Source of the DNA: Candidatus Tisiphia endosymbiont of Dascillus cervinus
GTDB lineage: Bacteria; Pseudomonadota; Alphaproteobacteria; Rickettsiales; Rickettsiaceae
NCBI RefSeq assembly: GCF_964026405.1
Contig: NZ_OZ032146.1
Location: 868,001-932,000, forward strand
Length of the DNA: 64,000 nt
Reading direction: 5' to 3'
Shown here piece by piece: positions 8,976 through 19,119 of this stretch. The notes beneath the pieces were generated by a model. It had not been told where the DNA came from and made no database searches. It saw nothing but the letters and a program-made list of their open reading frames with translations. The position numbers were made by a program, and so were the translations under genes. The number at the start of each line of letters is the position of its first letter. Position 1 is the stretch's first letter.

Positions 8976-9938
8976 ATGATCAGGCTTATTTATCCTAAAT
9001 TTTGGTACACCAAGAACATTATAGCATATTTATTATTACCACTAAGTTGGTTATATCTTTTTGCTAGTTATTTAAGAAAAATAATTGCACGCCCTATAAT
9101 ATTTCCTTGTAAAGTAATTTGTGTCGGTAATATAAGCATTGGAGGTACTGGTAAAACTCAAATAGTGATCTTCCTTGCGAAAATGTTGAAGGCTATTAAT
9201 ATTGATTTTATAATTATTACTAAAGGTTATGGCAGTAAACTGCAAACGGCGTTGTTAGTTGAACCACATCATACAGCACTAGATGTCGGAGATGAAGCAG
9301 TAATGCTATTAAAATATGGTAAAGTCATAGCTAGCAAGAAAATTCAATATATACTGCCTTTTATACAGAAAATTAAGCCAAAGGTGGTTATAGTAGATGA
9401 TGCAATGCAGAATCCTAATTTTTATAAGGATATTGTTATTCTGTCAGTTGATGCTGACAGGTTATTTGGCAACGAATTGTTAATTCCAGCCGGTCCTTTG
9501 CGTGAGTATCCTAAACAAGCTATTGAAAAAGCGGATATAGTTATTCTCGTCGGTTCGAGTAATGTTGCTCCTTCTTTCTTATATAAGGAGCTTCCCTTTT
9601 TTCAAGTCCAAATAGTTCCAACTATAGACATAGATAAAACAAAGAGATATTTTGCTTTTAGTGGTATAGGTAATCCTGAACGGTTTTTTTCTACATTAGA
9701 AAATTATGGATTGCAGTTAGTTGGTAATAAAATTTTTCCGGACCATCATCAATATCGTGAAGAAGATTTAGACTATTTAAAAGAACAATCAGAAAAATCT
9801 AATTCTCTTCTAATAACAACTAGAAAAGATTACGTAAAAATATGTGATACTAACTTGTCAATAATATGTTGTGATGTACATTTATTACTAAATAATCAAA
9901 AATTATTAGCAGATTTAATATATGAAAAAATTCTTTAA
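8976..9938 (+). CDS. lpxK: Tetraacyldisaccharide 4'-kinase
   Basis: This 320-residue enzyme phosphorylates the 4' position of the lipid A disaccharide at the inner membrane. It has an N-terminal membrane-associated helix (YLLLPLSWLYLFASYLRK) and the P-loop GNISIGGTGKTQ at about residues 49-60. The second Walker-like segment reads VIVDDAMQNPNF where many LpxK proteins have DDGLQH, a divergent form that still keeps the Asp pair. PAGPLREYPKQAI is also typical. The gene overlaps the next acyltransferase gene by 17 bases, grouping two late lipid A steps together. Confidence 0.93.
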   Translation: MIRLIYPKFWYTKNIIAYLLLPLSWLYLFASYLRKIIARPIIFPCKVICVGNISIGGTGKTQIVIFLAKMLKAINIDFIIITKGYGSKLQTALLVEPHHTALDVGDEAVMLLKYGKVIASKKIQYILPFIQKIKPKVVIVDDAMQNPNFYKDIVILSVDADRLFGNELLIPAGPLREYPKQAIEKADIVILVGSSNVAPSFLYKELPFFQVQIVPTIDIDKTKRYFAFSGIGNPERFFSTLENYGLQLVGNKIFPDHHQYREEDLDYLKEQSEKSNSLLITTRKDYVKICDTNLSIICCDVHLLLNNQKLLADLIYEKIL

Positions 9939-10857
9939 AAATATTAAGTATTTGCTTGAGTATTTTTTCGTTTTAATAGTACTAAAGATATTAGGAACAT
10001 TTGGTATCGACAAATCTGTACAAATTTGTCGGTATATAGCAAGGAAAATAGGTCCTCTATTGCCAGTCAATAAAATTGCAAAAGAAAATATTCAAAATAT
10101 TTTTGGCAAGAATCAGACAAATGGTTTAAGCATGGAGACTCAAGTAACCATTGATCAAGTATGGGATAATTTTAGCAGTTTTATAGGAGAATTTCCATAT
10201 GTTAATAATATGTCAGAGGAAGAATTATCTAGAAGGGTAGAAATAATCGGACTTGATAATATAATAGAATTTCAGAAATCACACCAACCTTTCTTATTAT
10301 TTACGGGGCATTTTGCTAATTGGGATTTTGCACTTAAAATTATAAATAAATTTTATCCTAAATTTGCTATTATCTATCGTAAATTAAATAATCCTTATAT
10401 TGATAAGCTGATTAATGATAGGCGTAAAACTAGTGATATAAAGCTAATTCCAAAAGGAGAAAAGGGTGTAAGAGATCTCATATCTGCAATCAAATCAGGA
10501 TACGCAATTGGCATGCTTGTAGATCAAAAAATGAATAATGGCATTGAAGTACCATTTTTAGACCGACCGGCCATGACTGCTCACGCAATTGCTAAAATTG
10601 CCTTGCAATTCGGCTACCCGATTATACCATTACAAGTGGTTCGCACTAATAGTAATAACAGTTATTTTAAAGCTATTATCCATCCACCAATACAATTACA
10701 AAAAACTAATAATAGTAAAACAGATTGTTATAATATAATGTTTACCATTAACCAAATTTTAGGTAATTGGGTTAAAGAAAATCCAGGTCAATGGTTTTGG
10801 TTTCATAATAGATGGAAGAAGAATAACTATGCCCCAGATGACAAAATCTGCAAATAA
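9922..10857 (+). CDS. lpxL: Lipid A biosynthesis lauroyl/myristoyl-type acyltransferase (HtrB/MsbB family)
   Basis: This 311-residue protein has an N-terminal membrane helix and the HX4D catalytic motif in TGHFANWDFAL (about residues 129-139). It also shows RKLNNPYIDKLI, GVRDLISAIKSGYAIGMLVDQK and the C-terminal PGQWFWFHNRWK that mark the LpxL/LpxM family of acyl-ACP-dependent secondary acyltransferases. It begins inside the end of lpxK, consistent with sequential steps on Kdo2-lipid IVA. Which acyl chain it transfers cannot be read, so the symbol is a best guess within the family. Confidence 0.9.
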   Translation: MKKFFKNIKYLLEYFFVLIVLKILGTFGIDKSVQICRYIARKIGPLLPVNKIAKENIQNIFGKNQTNGLSMETQVTIDQVWDNFSSFIGEFPYVNNMSEEELSRRVEIIGLDNIIEFQKSHQPFLLFTGHFANWDFALKIINKFYPKFAIIYRKLNNPYIDKLINDRRKTSDIKLIPKGEKGVRDLISAIKSGYAIGMLVDQKMNNGIEVPFLDRPAMTAHAIAKIALQFGYPIIPLQVVRTNSNNSYFKAIIHPPIQLQKTNNSKTDCYNIMFTINQILGNWVKENPGQWFWFHNRWKKNNYAPDDKICK

Positions 10858-10895
10858 TAACATGTAGCCGAAAATGTAAATTTAATAAGTACTGG

Positions 10896-11123
10896 CTAAA
10901 AGTTTTTTTGCAAAAAAAGTATGGCTAAAAACCATATAGTAATCAAACATATCCAAAGCCCACCTCTAATGTCATATGTACGCTTGATTAGAATTTTTAG
11001 AGCATCTTCAGTTTTTTTAGCTTCTCTTATACACTCTGATCTCATGGCAACTATGTAACCTGATATAGTCATAATCTTGCTATATAGTTGTTTTAGATCT
11101 TTATCATTAAAATCATTTTGCAT
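10896..11123 (-). CDS. Small tail-anchored hypothetical protein
   Basis: This 75-residue protein has a charged helical N-terminal part and one hydrophobic segment near the C-terminus (GGLWICLITIWFLAILFLQ, about residues 54-72). A good ribosome site (GAGGG) lies 6-7 bases before its ATG on the reverse strand. It converges on the lipid A acyltransferase gene with a 38-base gap. No family is recognised. The ribosome site and clean start make it more likely real than chance. Confidence 0.55.
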   Translation of the reverse strand: MQNDFNDKDLKQLYSKIMTISGYIVAMRSECIREAKKTEDALKILIKRTYDIRGGLWICLITIWFLAILFLQKNF

Positions 11124-11386
11124 AAAACCCTCTTACTATGATTGTAGGTAAAATATTCCTATTCATTATTAGATAGGGTAGTTGAGGTTGCATTTTTAAA
11201 AAGAAAGTTGCTAAATAAGCAAGAATAAATTTGATTACTGAGCAAATATTGTATATATTCATAGGGCATTTCCTTTTATGATTGAGGTTTTGTGCTTAAC
11301 TAACATTTAGTATTATTTCGTTTTTATTCAACTTACCTATATTTGTAGTAGTTGAATTTATGTACTGAATAGTTTTAGTTTTTAAA

Positions 11387-11431
11387 GTTTATCTTACTAA
11401 ATAATTCCTTGGTTCATTTAGTAAGATAAAC
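11387..11431. promoter_or_regulatory. 16-bp perfect inverted repeat before an HTH gene
   Basis: Arms GTTTATCTTACTAAAT (11387-11402) and ATTTAGTAAGATAAAC (11416-11431) flank a 13-base spacer, 78 bases ahead of the ATG of the double-HTH gene at 11509. A long perfect inverted repeat in front of an XRE-type regulator suggests an autoregulatory operator, or a hairpin terminator in the leader. The rest of 11124-11508 shows no gene. Confidence 0.5.
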
Positions 11432-11508
11432 AACTTTACTGTGACAATTCTTTGTTGTCAAGAAAAAACCGTTTTTCACGGATCAAATTTATAAAAAAAA
11501 TATTTACA

Positions 11509-12180
11509 ATGGGCTGGATTGAAAATATAAAAGAATTCCTTAGGAATAAAATGGAAGAGAAGCAACTAAAGGCAAGTGATCTTGCTGAACTTGCAGGCAT
11601 TCCTACGACTACTATGAGAGGGATGTTGGGTAATCGACGTCCTGAAATAAAAAACATAATCAAACTTGCAAATTATTTTGACTGCTCTATTGATGAAGTG
11701 GTAGGTAGAAAGGAGTTTAAGCCTCAAGAAAAACAAGAATATATGCAACTATCTCCAGAAGCATTAAGTGCTAATTTGAAGAGTTTTATCACCGAGAAGA
11801 TGAATAAAAACCAAATGACTCAATACGAATTAGGACCAAAAATTGGTGGTAGTCCAGACAGCATTCGAGCTTTTTTAAGAGAAGATGATAATAACCAAAA
11901 AATGCTAAGTACTGGAGCAGTTATAGCTATTGCTGATTATTTTAAAGCTCCTATTGATGGAATGCTAGGTAGAACTTCGCAGCTTGGAAGAGAGAAGCAG
12001 GTAGACAGATCTTTAGGTAACTTAAAAACATTGAGCCCTGAAGTTCTAAAAGCCGCTCAACTGATTGGGAAATCCATTGCAAGTGATATATCAGCTAAAG
12101 CTCTGACTACAGATAATGTTGCTCCCAGCCATGTGAGTTCTTTAATTAAGAAATCGCCTAATAGTAGCAGAGAAAGATAA
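11509..12180 (+). CDS. Tandem XRE-type helix-turn-helix regulator
   Basis: This 223-residue protein carries two HTH_3-like domains. The first, residues 8-60, contains LKASDLAELAGIPTTTMRGM; the second, residues about 80-145, contains MTQYELGPKIGGSPDSIRAF. Each is followed by a matching helical closing segment: NYFDCSIDEVVGR in the first and DYFKAPIDGMLGR in the second. This suggests an internal duplication of a repressor domain. I chose the ATG at 11509; an upstream TTG at 11452 would add 19 basic residues but is a weaker start. A perfect inverted repeat lies upstream. It precedes an M24 peptidase gene by 24 bases. The targets are unknown. Confidence 0.8.
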   Translation: MGWIENIKEFLRNKMEEKQLKASDLAELAGIPTTTMRGMLGNRRPEIKNIIKLANYFDCSIDEVVGRKEFKPQEKQEYMQLSPEALSANLKSFITEKMNKNQMTQYELGPKIGGSPDSIRAFLREDDNNQKMLSTGAVIAIADYFKAPIDGMLGRTSQLGREKQVDRSLGNLKTLSPEVLKAAQLIGKSIASDISAKALTTDNVAPSHVSSLIKKSPNSSRER

Positions 12181-12204
12181 TTCTTTTTTATTGATAATAA
12201 TTTA

Positions 12205-13932
12205 ATGCAAGAACGTATTAGCAATATTAGGGGTCTTTTCGCTAAGTATAAAATAGATGCCTATATAGTACCGTCTAATGATCGATATTTTAGCGAATAT
12301 GTTCATGAAAGTGCTAAACGACTGCAATATATGACTAACTTTAGTGGGTCAAATGGTATTGTGGTGATCTGCAAAAATAATGTTATATTTTTCACAGATG
12401 GTCGTTATCTAGAACAAAGTAAGCGTGAACTAGATCCAAAAATTTTTGAGATTTTTGATATTAAAGATTTACCCTATTTTCCTTGGGATGATTATTTAGG
12501 TAATGATGGTATATTAGGATATGATGCGAAACTCTTCACTAATGTTAAGTTAAAAATATTTTCTAAAATAAAGCCTCGTTTACATAAAGTATCTAATAAT
12601 TTAGTAGATCAAATTTGGCGTAATAGACCAGCTGAGCCATCATCAAAAATATATATTTATGATGATAAGTTTGCTGGTCAATCGTATAGTGATAAAATTA
12701 CCATGTGTCGTAATCTACTCACTAAATATTCTGCAGATACCATGATTGTTACTGCAGCAGATTCAATATGCTGGTTATTAAATCTCAGAGCAAGTGACAT
12801 TCCATATTCACCATTGATGCTTGCTATAGTCCTAATTACTAAGAACCAACTATATTTATTTATTAATCCAAATAGGGTAGACCAAGATATTATACTTGCT
12901 CGTCCTCATGTAACTATCTTACCTTCTGCACAATTTGCTGATATATTGAGTCAAGCTAATAAAGTCCTAATTGACGAAAACTTCACTTCCAATTATATCA
13001 TAGATTTGCTAAGCACTAAGATAATAGAAAAAATTAATGATCCCTGTCAATTAGCTAAAGCCCGTAAAAACGATATTGAAATTAACCATGCAATTAATTC
13101 CCATATTAAGGATGCGGTGGCACTATGCGAATTCTTTGCATATTTATTCGAACTACCAAATTTGCAAGATCAAACTGAATATGATTTAGGAGCAATATTA
13201 ACAGAGTTTAGATTTAAGCAAGATCAATATGTTATGGATAGCTTCCCGACTATATGTGGCTTTAAGGAAAATAGTGCTATAATTCATTACCGAGCAACAA
13301 GCACGGGGGCAAAGAAAATCTTAGGTAAAGGTATATTATTAATTGATTCTGGTGGTCAATATAACGGTTGTACTACTGATGTAACTAGGACTTTTGCTAT
13401 AGGTGGGTATCCTAACAAAGAACAAAAATTACGTTACACTCAAGTTCTTAAGGGGCATATTGCTTTGTCGATGATTAAGTTTCCAGTTAATCTTATTACA
13501 GGAGGTAATTTAGATGTGCTAGCTAGGCAGTTTTTATGGAGAGATGGACAAGATTACCCACATGGTACAGGTCATGGTGTTGGTAGCTTCTTAAGTGTTC
13601 ATGAAGGACCACAAAATATTAGTTTACGCAGTAACGTTATTCTAGAACCTAGTATGATTGTATCCAATGAGCCAGGTTATTATAAAACGAATGAATTTGG
13701 CATTAGAATAGAAAATCTGATGTATGTCAAAAATGCTTCACAGGATGAAAATTATCTAGAGTTTGACACTCTCACCCTTGTTCCTTATGCAAAAGATTTA
13801 ATAGATCGCAGAATACTAAACGCAGATGAGATAAATTATATAAAACAATACTATCAAAAAATTAAACAACAAGTTTATCCTCTACTTTCAATTAGAGGAC
13901 AGAAATGGTTAAGTAATCAATTACTTTTCTAG
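12205..13932 (+). CDS. Xaa-Pro aminopeptidase (M24B family)
   Basis: This 575-residue metallopeptidase removes N-terminal residues before proline. It has two creatinase-like N-terminal domains (about 1-290) and the M24 pita-bread domain. The metal ligands are visible: the Asp pair in LIDSGGQYNGCTTDVTRTF, His in HGTGHGVGSFLSVHEGP, Glu in SNEPGYY and Glu in GIRIENLMYV. The length fits the long (APP1-like) form with a C-terminal extension rather than the ~440-residue E. coli PepP. Its last 12 bases overlap the stop of the convergent Rpn-family gene. Confidence 0.93.
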   Translation: MQERISNIRGLFAKYKIDAYIVPSNDRYFSEYVHESAKRLQYMTNFSGSNGIVVICKNNVIFFTDGRYLEQSKRELDPKIFEIFDIKDLPYFPWDDYLGNDGILGYDAKLFTNVKLKIFSKIKPRLHKVSNNLVDQIWRNRPAEPSSKIYIYDDKFAGQSYSDKITMCRNLLTKYSADTMIVTAADSICWLLNLRASDIPYSPLMLAIVLITKNQLYLFINPNRVDQDIILARPHVTILPSAQFADILSQANKVLIDENFTSNYIIDLLSTKIIEKINDPCQLAKARKNDIEINHAINSHIKDAVALCEFFAYLFELPNLQDQTEYDLGAILTEFRFKQDQYVMDSFPTICGFKENSAIIHYRATSTGAKKILGKGILLIDSGGQYNGCTTDVTRTFAIGGYPNKEQKLRYTQVLKGHIALSMIKFPVNLITGGNLDVLARQFLWRDGQDYPHGTGHGVGSFLSVHEGPQNISLRSNVILEPSMIVSNEPGYYKTNEFGIRIENLMYVKNASQDENYLEFDTLTLVPYAKDLIDRRILNADEINYIKQYYQKIKQQVYPLLSIRGQKWLSNQLLF

Positions 13933-14826
13933 CTTGTTGATTTCTTCAATACTCAAACCGGTAATCTTGGCTATATACTCAGACGTCATATTTTCTTTAA
14001 GTAAAATTTTAGCTATAGCTATAGCTTTTTTCTTTTCGCCTCTAGCCTCACCTCTAGTTTCAGCAGCTTTTTCAGCTTGTTCGATTTTGAACTGCTCTAC
14101 TGCTAGATTATCTAGTTGGGTTTTGGTTATATGATCATAGGTATTTAACTCTGCTTCCGTCCACGAGGCTTGATCTATTGCTTGGAAAGCTCTTTTAATG
14201 ATAATATCGTGACCAATTAAATGCTCCATTTCTACTAAAGTACTATGATGGGCATGTTTAAAGAAATACATCCATTTTTCTTCAATATTCTCTAACTGAT
14301 CAATGGTTTTATGGAATTTTTTTAGTTCAGCAAAGATGAAGTAAAAATCCTTAAGATCATGCTCATAACTCTTGGAATCTAACAATCTATGGGTTGATTT
14401 CCAATCTTTCTTGTCAGGAAACATGATAAAATCAGCAATAGCCAAAAATATCACCCCTTTAAGCTTAGCATATACTGCTAATTTTTTATGATTTTCATCT
14501 TCTTTAAGTATTTGCTGTGAATAGGCTTTAGCCGCATAAAATTGAGCTCTTTTCTCAAATCCCTTATGTTCGCCAACCTGCATTTCAACAATTACTTGCG
14601 TGCCATTCTGATCTTTACACAAAACATCGACAATAGATTGCCGATATGCAGCAATTACAGGATCTTGGATGGTTTTAAGAAAACTAACCTCAATAATTTG
14701 ATCTTTTCCCTGATATCCCAAAATATCATTAAGGAAGTGAATTAATATATCTTTATTTTTCTCTGTACCAAAGATTTGCTTAAAGCAAAAATCATTTTTT
14801 GGATCAAGAAAACGGGAAATAGCCAT
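13921..14826 (-). CDS. Rpn family PD-(D/E)XK nuclease / putative transposase-like protein
   Basis: This 301-residue protein matches the recombination-promoting nuclease (Rpn, PDDEXK_2) family. It opens with FLDPKNDFCFKQIFG, followed by QSIVDVLCKDQNGTQVIVEMQV, which supplies the D...EXQ catalytic set, then KRAQFYAAKAYSQQI. The C-terminal tail (AARGEARGEKKKAIAIAK-like region, residues 255-301) is the usual helical extension. Members of the family in E. coli promote RecA-independent recombination; a direct role here is inferred. It converges on the aminopeptidase gene. It is intact and common in rickettsial accessory DNA. Confidence 0.9.
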   Translation of the reverse strand: MAISRFLDPKNDFCFKQIFGTEKNKDILIHFLNDILGYQGKDQIIEVSFLKTIQDPVIAAYRQSIVDVLCKDQNGTQVIVEMQVGEHKGFEKRAQFYAAKAYSQQILKEDENHKKLAVYAKLKGVIFLAIADFIMFPDKKDWKSTHRLLDSKSYEHDLKDFYFIFAELKKFHKTIDQLENIEEKWMYFFKHAHHSTLVEMEHLIGHDIIIKRAFQAIDQASWTEAELNTYDHITKTQLDNLAVEQFKIEQAEKAAETRGEARGEKKKAIAIAKILLKENMTSEYIAKITGLSIEEINKLEK

Positions 14827-14931
14827 AATAAATAACTTAAATTATATGATACTCATTAGTAGTATAGCAAAAAAACTCTCAAGCACTAAGTAATATACGA
14901 TAATTTTTTTAAGCTATCGATAAATAATGCT

Positions 14932-15237
14932 TGTATACTCGGTGAACTTCAAGAATTGGCGTCGTCATGTCTAAAGATCGAAGCTGCTCACGTACTAATG
15001 TACGCCTAGCAGCTCGACTTTGCTACTGCCTAGCTCTTCTTGAAGTTATACTATCGTCTACCAGCTCTTCATTAGACTTCTTTCGAAACTCTACTTCTGC
15101 TGGTGATTTGTACGTCGATGCGGTACTCGAATCTTCACGTACATTAGAGTACGCTGCGGTTCAAGGTGAAGCGTCTCCTTCAAATCCCTCAGCACAAGCG
15201 AGTTTCGAAAGAGGTCTATTTACGAGCAGTATACCAA
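14932..15237. repeat. Dispersed repeat with inverted gtatac ends (long copy)
   Basis: The gene-less stretch 14827-15428 is dominated by this repeat. It starts TGTATACTCGGTGAA and ends with the near-inverted TTTACGAGCAGTATACC. Inside is the self-complementary GCTGCTCACGTACTAATGTACGCC. Related blocks lie at 33916-34069 and 57720-57876. A 104-codon reading frame crosses it but has no protein-like character. Confidence 0.65.
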
Positions 15238-15428
15238 GAAGCTACTTAAAAGACATATTTTACAACTTATACATTAGCTAGTCAATTAAAAAATATACCT
15301 AAAATTGAAATAATTATAACATTTTTTCAATTTTCAAAAAACTTGGTTAAGAAACTCATTAGGTTCTATGGAGGTTGTTATTTAATTTTGTAGATTTAGT
15401 TGACTTTCTATTATTGAATACACCATGA

Positions 15429-16187
15429 CTAAATCTCAATTGGTCCAGTAGTTAAACCATTAACAAACTGTTGCAAGTAAGGATTATCACTATTTTTTAT
15501 TTCATCTTTTTTACCAAACCATAAAATCTTCCCTTTATAAATCATAGCAACCTCTTTAGCTATCATATAAGCACTATTCATATCATGAGTTATGGTGATG
15601 GTAGTAGCCTTTAGCTCCTCTTGAACTTTAATTATTAATTCATTGATAACATTAGCCATTATAGGGTCAAGACCGGTAGTTGGTTCATCAAGGAAAAGAA
15701 TTAACGGATCGCCACAAATAGCCCTAGCTAGAGATACTCGCTTTTGCATACCTCCGGAAAGCTCAGATGGATAAAGACCTAGTATTTTTGTAGACAAACC
15801 TACAGAATTAAGTTTAGATGCGGCTAACTCCTCTTTATTTTTTGGAGATAATTTATACAGTTTTTCAGTAAAGAATGTAATATTATCTTGAACAGTTAAA
15901 GAATCAAAAAGAGCTCCTCCCTGAAATAGAAACCCCATGGTTTCCATCATTTTAAATCTATCTTTACTTGAAATATTTACAGTTTCCACTTCATCAATAA
16001 CTATACTACCTTCATCAGCCTGAATTAAACCAACTATAGTCTTTATTAACACTGATTTACCAGTTCCTGATCCCCCAAGAATTACTATTGAACTATTCTG
16101 CTTTATATCTAAGTCTATACCATCAAGTACCTTATGATCGCCAAAAGATTTATATAATGAGCGTATTTTTATTTTTGATTCATCCAT
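15429..16187 (-). CDS. mlaF: Phospholipid-transport ABC ATPase MlaF
   Basis: This 252-residue ABC ATPase has Walker A GGSGTGKSVLIKT (about residues 35-47), the signature LSGGMQKRVSLARAI, Walker B LILFLDEPTTGLDP and the H-loop ITHDMNS. The wording around SGGMQKRV and the neighbouring MlaE permease place it in the Mla/Mkl subfamily that powers phospholipid movement between the inner and outer membranes. It lies 16 bases downstream of mlaE. MlaD and MlaB are not in the window, so the inner-membrane complex must be completed from elsewhere. Confidence 0.93.
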   Translation of the reverse strand: MDESKIKIRSLYKSFGDHKVLDGIDLDIKQNSSIVILGGSGTGKSVLIKTIVGLIQADEGSIVIDEVETVNISSKDRFKMMETMGFLFQGGALFDSLTVQDNITFFTEKLYKLSPKNKEELAASKLNSVGLSTKILGLYPSELSGGMQKRVSLARAICGDPLILFLDEPTTGLDPIMANVINELIIKVQEELKATTITITHDMNSAYMIAKEVAMIYKGKILWFGKKDEIKNSDNPYLQQFVNGLTTGPIEI

Positions 16188-16203
16188 AATCTATTCTCGA
16201 GTC

Positions 16204-16983
16204 TTATATTTTAAAAAACAACTCTGTTATCAAGTAATTACTGATTAGAATAAGAACTGAAGAATTTACTACCGCGGAAGTTGTACTCGTCCCAACTCCT
16301 TTTGCTCCTGTACCTGAATAATAACCACTATAACAACTTACTATTGAGATAATAAAACCAAACACTGCTGCTTTTACCAAACCAGAAATGACATCTATTG
16401 GTTCTAAAAACTTAAAGCTATTCGTTATATAATTAAAACTATTAAAATCAAGCTTATAAACACTTACCAAATAACCACCCATTACTCCTAATATATCACC
16501 TATTAATACTAAACATGGTAATGTAATAACTGCAGCTAGTACTCTTGGAAAAACTAAATATTTTATGGGATCAGTTGACAAAGTATAAAGTGCATCTATT
16601 TGTTCAGTCACCCTCATAGTAGCTATTTCAGCAGCAATTGATGCACCAACCCTACCAGCAACCATAAGACCAGCAAGAACTGGTCCAAGCTCTCTAGTTA
16701 TTGAAAGGACTACCACCGTAGCTATTGAACTTTCAGCCGAGAAACGAGAAAAACCTGTATAACTTTGTAATGCCAGCACAGCACCGGAAAAAAAGGTAGT
16801 CATAGCTACAACTGGTAGAGAATAAAAACCTATAGACAATAACTGCTTTAATACTAAGTTGTAGTATAAAGGTCTCTTAAAAATACTAGTGATTCCCGCA
16901 ATAGTAAATAGAGAAAAAGCCCCTATAGTCCTTGCAAAACCAATAGTATGTTTACCTAATAAATTAACGGTATCAAGAATCAT
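16204..16983 (-). CDS. mlaE: Phospholipid-transport permease MlaE
   Basis: This 259-residue polytopic inner-membrane protein has the MlaE (DUF140) pattern: an N-terminal amphipathic region, then [12 protein letters not shown], the highly conserved [38 protein letters not shown] region (about residues 90-127), and a Gly-rich last segment [14 protein letters not shown]. It is the membrane partner of MlaF. It overlaps the 3' end of alr by 11 bases, so translation of the two is coupled although their functions differ. Confidence 0.94.
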   Translation of the reverse strand: MILDTVNLLGKHTIGFARTIGAFSLFTIAGITSIFKRPLYYNLVLKQLLSIGFYSLPVVAMTTFFSGAVLALQSYTGFSRFSAESSIATVVVLSITRELGPVLAGLMVAGRVGASIAAEIATMRVTEQIDALYTLSTDPIKYLVFPRVLAAVITLPCLVLIGDILGVMGGYLVSVYKLDFNSFNYITNSFKFLEPIDVISGLVKAAVFGFIISIVSCYSGYYSGTGAKGVGTSTTSAVVNSSVLILISNYLITELFFKI

Positions 16984-18073
16984 TTTTGTATACTCTCTTA
17001 TATCTGCTGCCTAGTAGAGTAAGAATTTCATAACCAATGGTATTTATTATATTCGCTATTTTATCTAAAGTACAATAATTCCCTATAATTTCAGCTTGTT
17101 GCCCTAGAAAAATTTTATTTGGTGGGAGTTCAGTAACATCAATAGTAATTGAATCCATTGATACCCTGCCAACTACAGGAGCTGAATGCGAATCAATAAC
17201 TACTACCCCACAATTGCTAAAAGCCCGGGGATAGCCATCAGCATAACCAAGAGGCAAGGTAGCAATTAGTCTATTACTATTTGTTTTAAAGGTCATATTG
17301 TAACCAATGTAACTTTCCGGTGGTAATTCTTGCAATTGTATTATTGGAGCAGTTAGTCTTATCGGATTATGCATTGGATTTTTAAATGTATTACCCAAAG
17401 GATTAATACCATACAATGCAGCACCAGGGCGTATTAAGTCAAAATGATATTCTTTCCCTAGAAATATACTACTAGAGTTAGCTAGACTAGCTTTGACTTT
17501 TGGGAAATATTTTAAATAATGCTTAAACTTTTTTAATTGTTGTAAATTATAAGGATCATCAACTATTTCAGATGCAGATAAATGACTTATAATATACTGC
17601 AATTCAAGGCCAACTAATAGATCAGGTTTGTCTATTATATGTTGCATTTCTGTGTCAATCATTCCTAAGCGATTCATACCAGTATCAACATGGATTGTAC
17701 AAGGTAATACTTCTTTTTTAAGAGAGGCAAACTCTTGCCAAATTTCAACTTGTTTTAAACTATTAAGCACAGGAATTAAATTACTATTTCTAAATTCCTC
17801 AACGTCATTGCTAAATACACCATTAAACACAAAAATATTAGATTTTTGTCCCAATACTTTACGTAATGATATTCCTTCATCAACTGAGGTTACAAAAAAA
17901 CTCTGACAATTCTCCATCTGTAAGGCTGGTGCGATAGCATCAGCACCAAGTCCATAGCTGTTAGCCTTTACCACGGAGGCAATCTCTGAAGTTTTACAAA
18001 TTTTAGAAATAATACGATAATTAGCACGAATTTTTGCTAAGTCTATTTCAAGTGTACATCTATCAGTATGCAT
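16973..18073 (-). CDS. alr: Alanine racemase
   Basis: This 366-residue fold-type III PLP enzyme converts L- to D-alanine for peptidoglycan. The PLP lysine lies in [14 protein letters not shown] (about residues 38-51). The substrate-side segment [10 protein letters not shown] and the C-terminal [12 protein letters not shown] and [13 protein letters not shown] are all typical. Full length. It starts 14 bases after prs and overlaps mlaE, so it sits inside the minus-strand mla block. Confidence 0.95.
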   Translation of the reverse strand: MHTDRCTLEIDLAKIRANYRIISKICKTSEIASVVKANSYGLGADAIAPALQMENCQSFFVTSVDEGISLRKVLGQKSNIFVFNGVFSNDVEEFRNSNLIPVLNSLKQVEIWQEFASLKKEVLPCTIHVDTGMNRLGMIDTEMQHIIDKPDLLVGLELQYIISHLSASEIVDDPYNLQQLKKFKHYLKYFPKVKASLANSSSIFLGKEYHFDLIRPGAALYGINPLGNTFKNPMHNPIRLTAPIIQLQELPPESYIGYNMTFKTNSNRLIATLPLGYADGYPRAFSNCGVVVIDSHSAPVVGRVSMDSITIDVTELPPNKIFLGQQAEIIGNYCTLDKIANIINTIGYEILTLLGSRYKRVYKNDS

Positions 18074-18087
18074 AAAGTCTTAAATTC

Positions 18088-18987
18088 TCATGATTTTGTA
18101 GATTTTTGTAATGCTGCTATAATAATTGGAGCAACTGATATTACATGGAACTTAGATGGTAAATCAGTAGTTTCTATTGTATCAGTTATATATACGTTCA
18201 TTATATCAGAATTCTGAATATTTTCTTTGGACATGCTAGAAAGCACTGGGTGAGTTATAAAAGCATTGACAGATAAAGCTCCTACTTCCATTAATAGCTT
18301 AGCTCCCTTACACAGGGTTTCGCCACTATCAACAATATCATCAATTAATACACAATGCTTGCCGGAAACGTTACCTATTATTTCTGACATTTGGCATTTA
18401 TTAGTAGACCTCTTGACCTCTCTACTTTTATTAATAACAGCTATATTCATGTTAAAAAGCCTATTCACATCACGTACACGTACAAAACCACCAACATCTG
18501 GAGATACAATAATAGAATTATTATAAGTTTCAATAATCGGAGCAAATAAACTTATTGGATCAAGATTTTGTATTGGAATTTTAAAAAAACCCTCTAATTG
18601 CTGTGAATGCAAATCGACAGTTATTACATGATTAACACCAGCAACTTCCAACATACTCGCTACAAGACGGCTCGATACTAGAGTAAAACTACAAGATCTA
18701 CGATCTTGGCGGCTGTAACCAAAATACGGTATAACCGCAGTTACTTGTGAAGCTCCTGCTCTTTTTACCGTATCAACTAATAATAAAAGTTCCATCAAGT
18801 GGTTATTGGCTGGTCTAGAAGTAGATTGTACTATAACAACATCACACTTATGCATATCTTCAAGGATTTGTACCCTTGTTTCAGTATCATCGAAAGCTGT
18901 AATATAAGTTTCCACATATTGACAATTTAGTTCCTCAGCTAAATATCTGGCTAATTTTTTATGACTAAGACCTGCAAGAATTTTCAT
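18088..18987 (-). CDS. prs: Ribose-phosphate pyrophosphokinase
   Basis: This 299-residue enzyme makes PRPP from ribose 5-phosphate and ATP. Motifs are VVIVQSTSRPANNHLMELL, YFGYSRQDRR, the PRPP loop CVLIDDIVDSGETL and TVDLHSQQ. I chose the ATG at 18987 (MKILAGLSHKKLARYLAEEL) because it matches the usual N-terminus; the open frame extends 40 residues upstream without family character. It is slightly shorter than E. coli Prs (315). It is placed between mlaC and alr. PRPP synthesis is, as I recall, patchy among rickettsiae, so its presence bears on the organism's nucleotide metabolism. Confidence 0.93.
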   Translation of the reverse strand: MKILAGLSHKKLARYLAEELNCQYVETYITAFDDTETRVQILEDMHKCDVVIVQSTSRPANNHLMELLLLVDTVKRAGASQVTAVIPYFGYSRQDRRSCSFTLVSSRLVASMLEVAGVNHVITVDLHSQQLEGFFKIPIQNLDPISLFAPIIETYNNSIIVSPDVGGFVRVRDVNRLFNMNIAVINKSREVKRSTNKCQMSEIIGNVSGKHCVLIDDIVDSGETLCKGAKLLMEVGALSVNAFITHPVLSSMSKENIQNSDIMNVYITDTIETTDLPSKFHVISVAPIIIAALQKSTKS

Positions 18988-19119
18988 GCTAATTATAATA
19001 ATTGGTTTAAGAATTGGTTTAATTTTTTGTAGTATACAATAATTATAATTTGCACTAAGTGTTTTATAAAAAATATTTCTATTCAATAGCAGAAAAAATG
19101 ATATCAATCTTCGTAGGTT

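Noticed and set aside
14967-15281. A 104-codon open frame on the plus strand
   Set aside because: It lies wholly inside a dispersed repeat with palindromic content and has no protein-like features or ribosome site.
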